In this document: one piece after another, positions 4,284 through 5,587 of the stretch | How positions within the stretch are numbered: the stretch's first letter is position 1 | Layout of the letters: each line of letters begins with the position of its first letter | Assembly (NCBI GenBank): GCA_011048485.1 | Contig: DSDX01000372.1 | Coordinates: 1 to 5,587, forward strand | DNA from: Candidatus Aminicenantota bacterium | Lineage (GTDB): Bacteria; Acidobacteriota; Aminicenantia; Aminicenantales; Saccharicenantaceae | Reading direction: 5' to 3' | Length of the DNA stretch: 5,587 bases | Position numbers and translations under genes: made by a program | Notes under the pieces: model-generated | Databases searched by the model: none | What the model was told of the DNA's origin: nothing | Seen by the model: only the letters and a program-made list of their open reading frames with translations

Positions 4284-5438
4284 TCAACGGCCCCGGATGG
4301 GGCCGATCACCTCGCGCGAGATGACCAGGCGCTGGATCTCGTTGGTCCCCTCGTAGATCTGGAGCAGCTTGGCGTCCCGGACGAGCTTCTCGATCGGATA
4401 GTCCCTCATATAGCCGTAGCCCCCGAAGATCTGGAGGGCTTCCAGGGCATTGCTCATGGCGACGTCGGAGCCCAGGCACTTGGCGATGGCCGACTCCTTG
4501 CCGTTGGGCCTGCCCTTGTCCATGAGCCAGGCCGCCCGCCAGACGGTCAGGCGCGCCGCCTCGAGGTCCATGGCCATCTGGGCCAGCTTGAAGGCGGTGG
4601 CCTGGAAGGTCGCGATGGGCTTGCCGAACTGGACGCGCGTCTTGGCGTACTCGACGGCGTATTCGAGGGCGGCCCGGCCGACGCCGACGCCGGCCGCGCC
4701 CACGGCGGCCCGGGTCTTGTCGAAGGTCCGCATGGCGACGAGGAAACCGAGGCCCTCGCGGCCGATGAGATTGGCGGCCGGGACGCGAACGTCCTCGAAG
4801 AACAGCTCGGTCGTGTTCGAGGCCCGGTGGCCGAACTTGTCCTCGACCTTGCCGGCCGACACGCCGGGCGTCTCCCGGGGCACGGCGAAAACGCTCAGGC
4901 CCCGGGCTCCTTTTCCGGGGGCCGAGTTGGCGAAGACGATGTACAGGCTGGCCACCCCGCCGTTGGTGATGAAGCACTTGGAGCCGTTGAGGATGAAGTC
5001 GTCGCCGTCCCTGCGGGCGGTCGTCCGGATCGCCGCCGTGTCCGACCCGGCCTCCCGCTCCGTCAGGCAGTAGGAGGCGAAGGCCATCCGCTCGAGGAAG
5101 GGCGCCAGGAACCGTTTCTTCTGCTCCTCGGTCCCGAACAGGAGGAGAGGCGTGAAGGCCAGGGAATTAGCCATCATGGTCGTGTACATCCCGGCACAGC
5201 CCCAGGCCAGCTCCTCGCTGACGATGGCCGTGTCGAGGTCGCCGAGCCCGACGCCGCCATACTCGGCCGGCACCGTGCAAGTCAGGAAGCCGACCTCGAA
5301 GGCCTTGCGCATGACGTCCTCGGGGAACTCGTGGCCCTGGTCGCAGGCCGCGGCCCTGGGCCTCATCTCGCTCGCGGCGAAATCGCGGGCCATGTCCCTG
5401 AGGGCGATCTGGTCGTCCGTCAGCTCGAAATCGATCAT
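4284..5438 (-). CDS. acyl-CoA dehydrogenase, full length
   Basis: The 384-residue enzyme should oxidise an acyl-CoA to the trans-2-enoyl-CoA, passing electrons to its FAD and then usually to electron-transfer flavoprotein, in fatty-acid or branched-chain acid breakdown. The length is standard. The N-terminal helical domain covers about residues 1-115. The middle beta domain has the flavin/substrate block CLTEREAGSD (124-133) and LNGSKCFITNG (150-160). The C-terminal domain has Arg243 in FDKTR, then QIFGGYGYMRDYP (336-348) and IYEGTNEIQR, where Glu363 is the expected catalytic base of the short/medium-chain group. All key residues are present, so the enzyme is probably active. Chain length and substrate cannot be read from sequence. 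The ATG has GGGGAGAG (5444-5451) upstream. Neither ETF genes nor other beta-oxidation genes lie in the window. It has its own promoter and faces the thioredoxin-like gene. Confidence 0.95.
   Translation of the reverse strand: MIDFELTDDQIALRDMARDFAASEMRPRAAACDQGHEFPEDVMRKAFEVGFLTCTVPAEYGGVGLGDLDTAIVSEELAWGCAGMYTTMMANSLAFTPLLLFGTEEQKKRFLAPFLERMAFASYCLTEREAGSDTAAIRTTARRDGDDFILNGSKCFITNGGVASLYIVFANSAPGKGARGLSVFAVPRETPGVSAGKVEDKFGHRASNTTELFFEDVRVPAANLIGREGLGFLVAMRTFDKTRAAVGAAGVGVGRAALEYAVEYAKTRVQFGKPIATFQATAFKLAQMAMDLEAARLTVWRAAWLMDKGRPNGKESAIAKCLGSDVAMSNALEALQIFGGYGYMRDYPIEKLVRDAKLLQIYEGTNEIQRLVISREVIGPIRGR
4288..4305. other. hairpin at the 3' end of the acyl-CoA dehydrogenase gene
   Basis: CGGCCCC at 4288-4294 and GGGGCCG at 4299-4305 form a 7-bp perfect G+C stem with a GGAT loop. 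It lies within the last codons of the dehydrogenase and just past the stop of the convergent thioredoxin-like gene. No T-run follows on either strand, so it is at best a weak or factor-aided terminator for both. Given the local GC content it could also be chance. Confidence 0.3.
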
Positions 5439-5468
5439 GATAGCTCTCCCCGGCGGATTTTACGGCGC

Positions 5469-5497
5469 ATCGTAGCCGAATCCTCCGACCCTGTCAA
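5469..5497 (-). promoter_or_regulatory. sigma70-type promoter of the acyl-CoA dehydrogenase gene
   Basis: On the minus strand TTGACA (5497-5492) is a perfect -35 box. Seventeen bases later TACGAT (5474-5469) matches the -10 at 4/6. The start near 5462 gives a leader of about 24 bases holding the GGGGAGAG ribosome site. The -35 box contains the TGA stop of the upstream gene (5496-5494), so promoter and coding end share bases. Confidence 0.7.
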
Positions 5498-5587
5498 TTC
5501 TTGAGGACCACGGCGTCCCTCCGGACGAGGAAGGCCGTCTGCTCGACGCCGAAGATCTCCCGGACGATGTCCTGGGCCCTCGCGCCC
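5494..5587 (-). CDS. C-terminal end of an unidentified protein (start outside window)
   Basis: On the minus strand a frame is open from the window edge to a TGA at 5496-5494, giving 30 residues ending in FLVRRDAVVLKN. Codon choice is G/C-biased at third positions, as in the neighbouring genes, and the frame runs in the same direction as the dehydrogenase with a 55-base gap, so I take it as a real gene end. The mix of hydrophobic strand (TAFLV) and charged turns (RRDAV) is compatible with a small folded domain. It is too short to assign a family. Because a strong promoter begins at its stop codon, the dehydrogenase need not depend on it for transcription. Confidence 0.6.
   Translation of the reverse strand, partial: GARAQDIVREIFGVEQTAFLVRRDAVVLKN

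Noticed and set aside
4174..4977. 267-codon minus-strand frame over the acyl-CoA dehydrogenase
   Set aside because: It is a shifted frame of the dehydrogenase, Arg/Gly/Pro-rich, with no motif. The other frame has the full set of dehydrogenase signatures.
1041..5460. The string AAATCCGCCGG occurs near 1042-1052 and again on the minus strand near 5459-5449
   Set aside because: An 11-base match between two GC-rich places in a window of this size is expected by chance, and the flanks do not match.

Overview
This is a GC-rich bacterial window with densely packed chromosomal genes and mostly clear Shine-Dalgarno sites and sigma70-type promoters. The gene set suggests a Gram-negative, two-membrane organism: an outer-membrane protein with PKD domains and a C-terminal Phe, an ExbD/TolR protein, and a secreted thioredoxin-fold protein. 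Tandem DUF507 genes directly after truB, together with this style of PKD/barrel protein, make me think of Acidobacteriota or Candidatus Aminicenantes relatives. That placement is from family memory and not proven by the sequence.

Layout, left to right. (1) 1-369: the 3' part of truB (tRNA pseudouridine-55 synthase), entering from the left edge. (2) 434-999: two small, translationally coupled paralogous DUF507 genes of unknown function. (3) 1000-1249: a non-coding stretch with a 13-bp perfect inverted repeat, a second 7-bp inverted repeat and a strong intrinsic terminator that serves the opposite strand. (4) 2722-1250 on the minus strand: a secreted protein with an uncharacterised N-terminal region, two PKD/Ig-like domains and a predicted 8-strand outer-membrane barrel. 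(5) 2723-2901: a divergent intergenic region with one good promoter on each strand. (6) 2902-3297: a tandem ACT-domain protein. (7) 3376-3765: an exbD/tolR-type gene with its own near-consensus promoter and no exbB next to it. (8) 3792-4268: a secreted thioredoxin-fold protein with a CxxS site. (9) 5438-4284 on the minus strand: a complete acyl-CoA dehydrogenase with its own promoter. (10) 5587-5494 on the minus strand: the last 30 codons of an unidentified gene whose stop codon lies inside the -35 box of the dehydrogenase promoter.

The genes do not form one pathway. truB and the DUF507 pair look like one same-direction cluster. exbD and the thioredoxin-like gene may be co-transcribed. The PKD/barrel protein, the ACT protein and the dehydrogenase look like separate transcription units. 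I see no tRNA, rRNA, CRISPR array, transposase, phage gene or defence system. The least explained parts are the DUF507 pair, the structured intergenic block at 1000-1222, the N-terminal region of the PKD/barrel protein, and the ExbD plus CxxS-thioredoxin pair.
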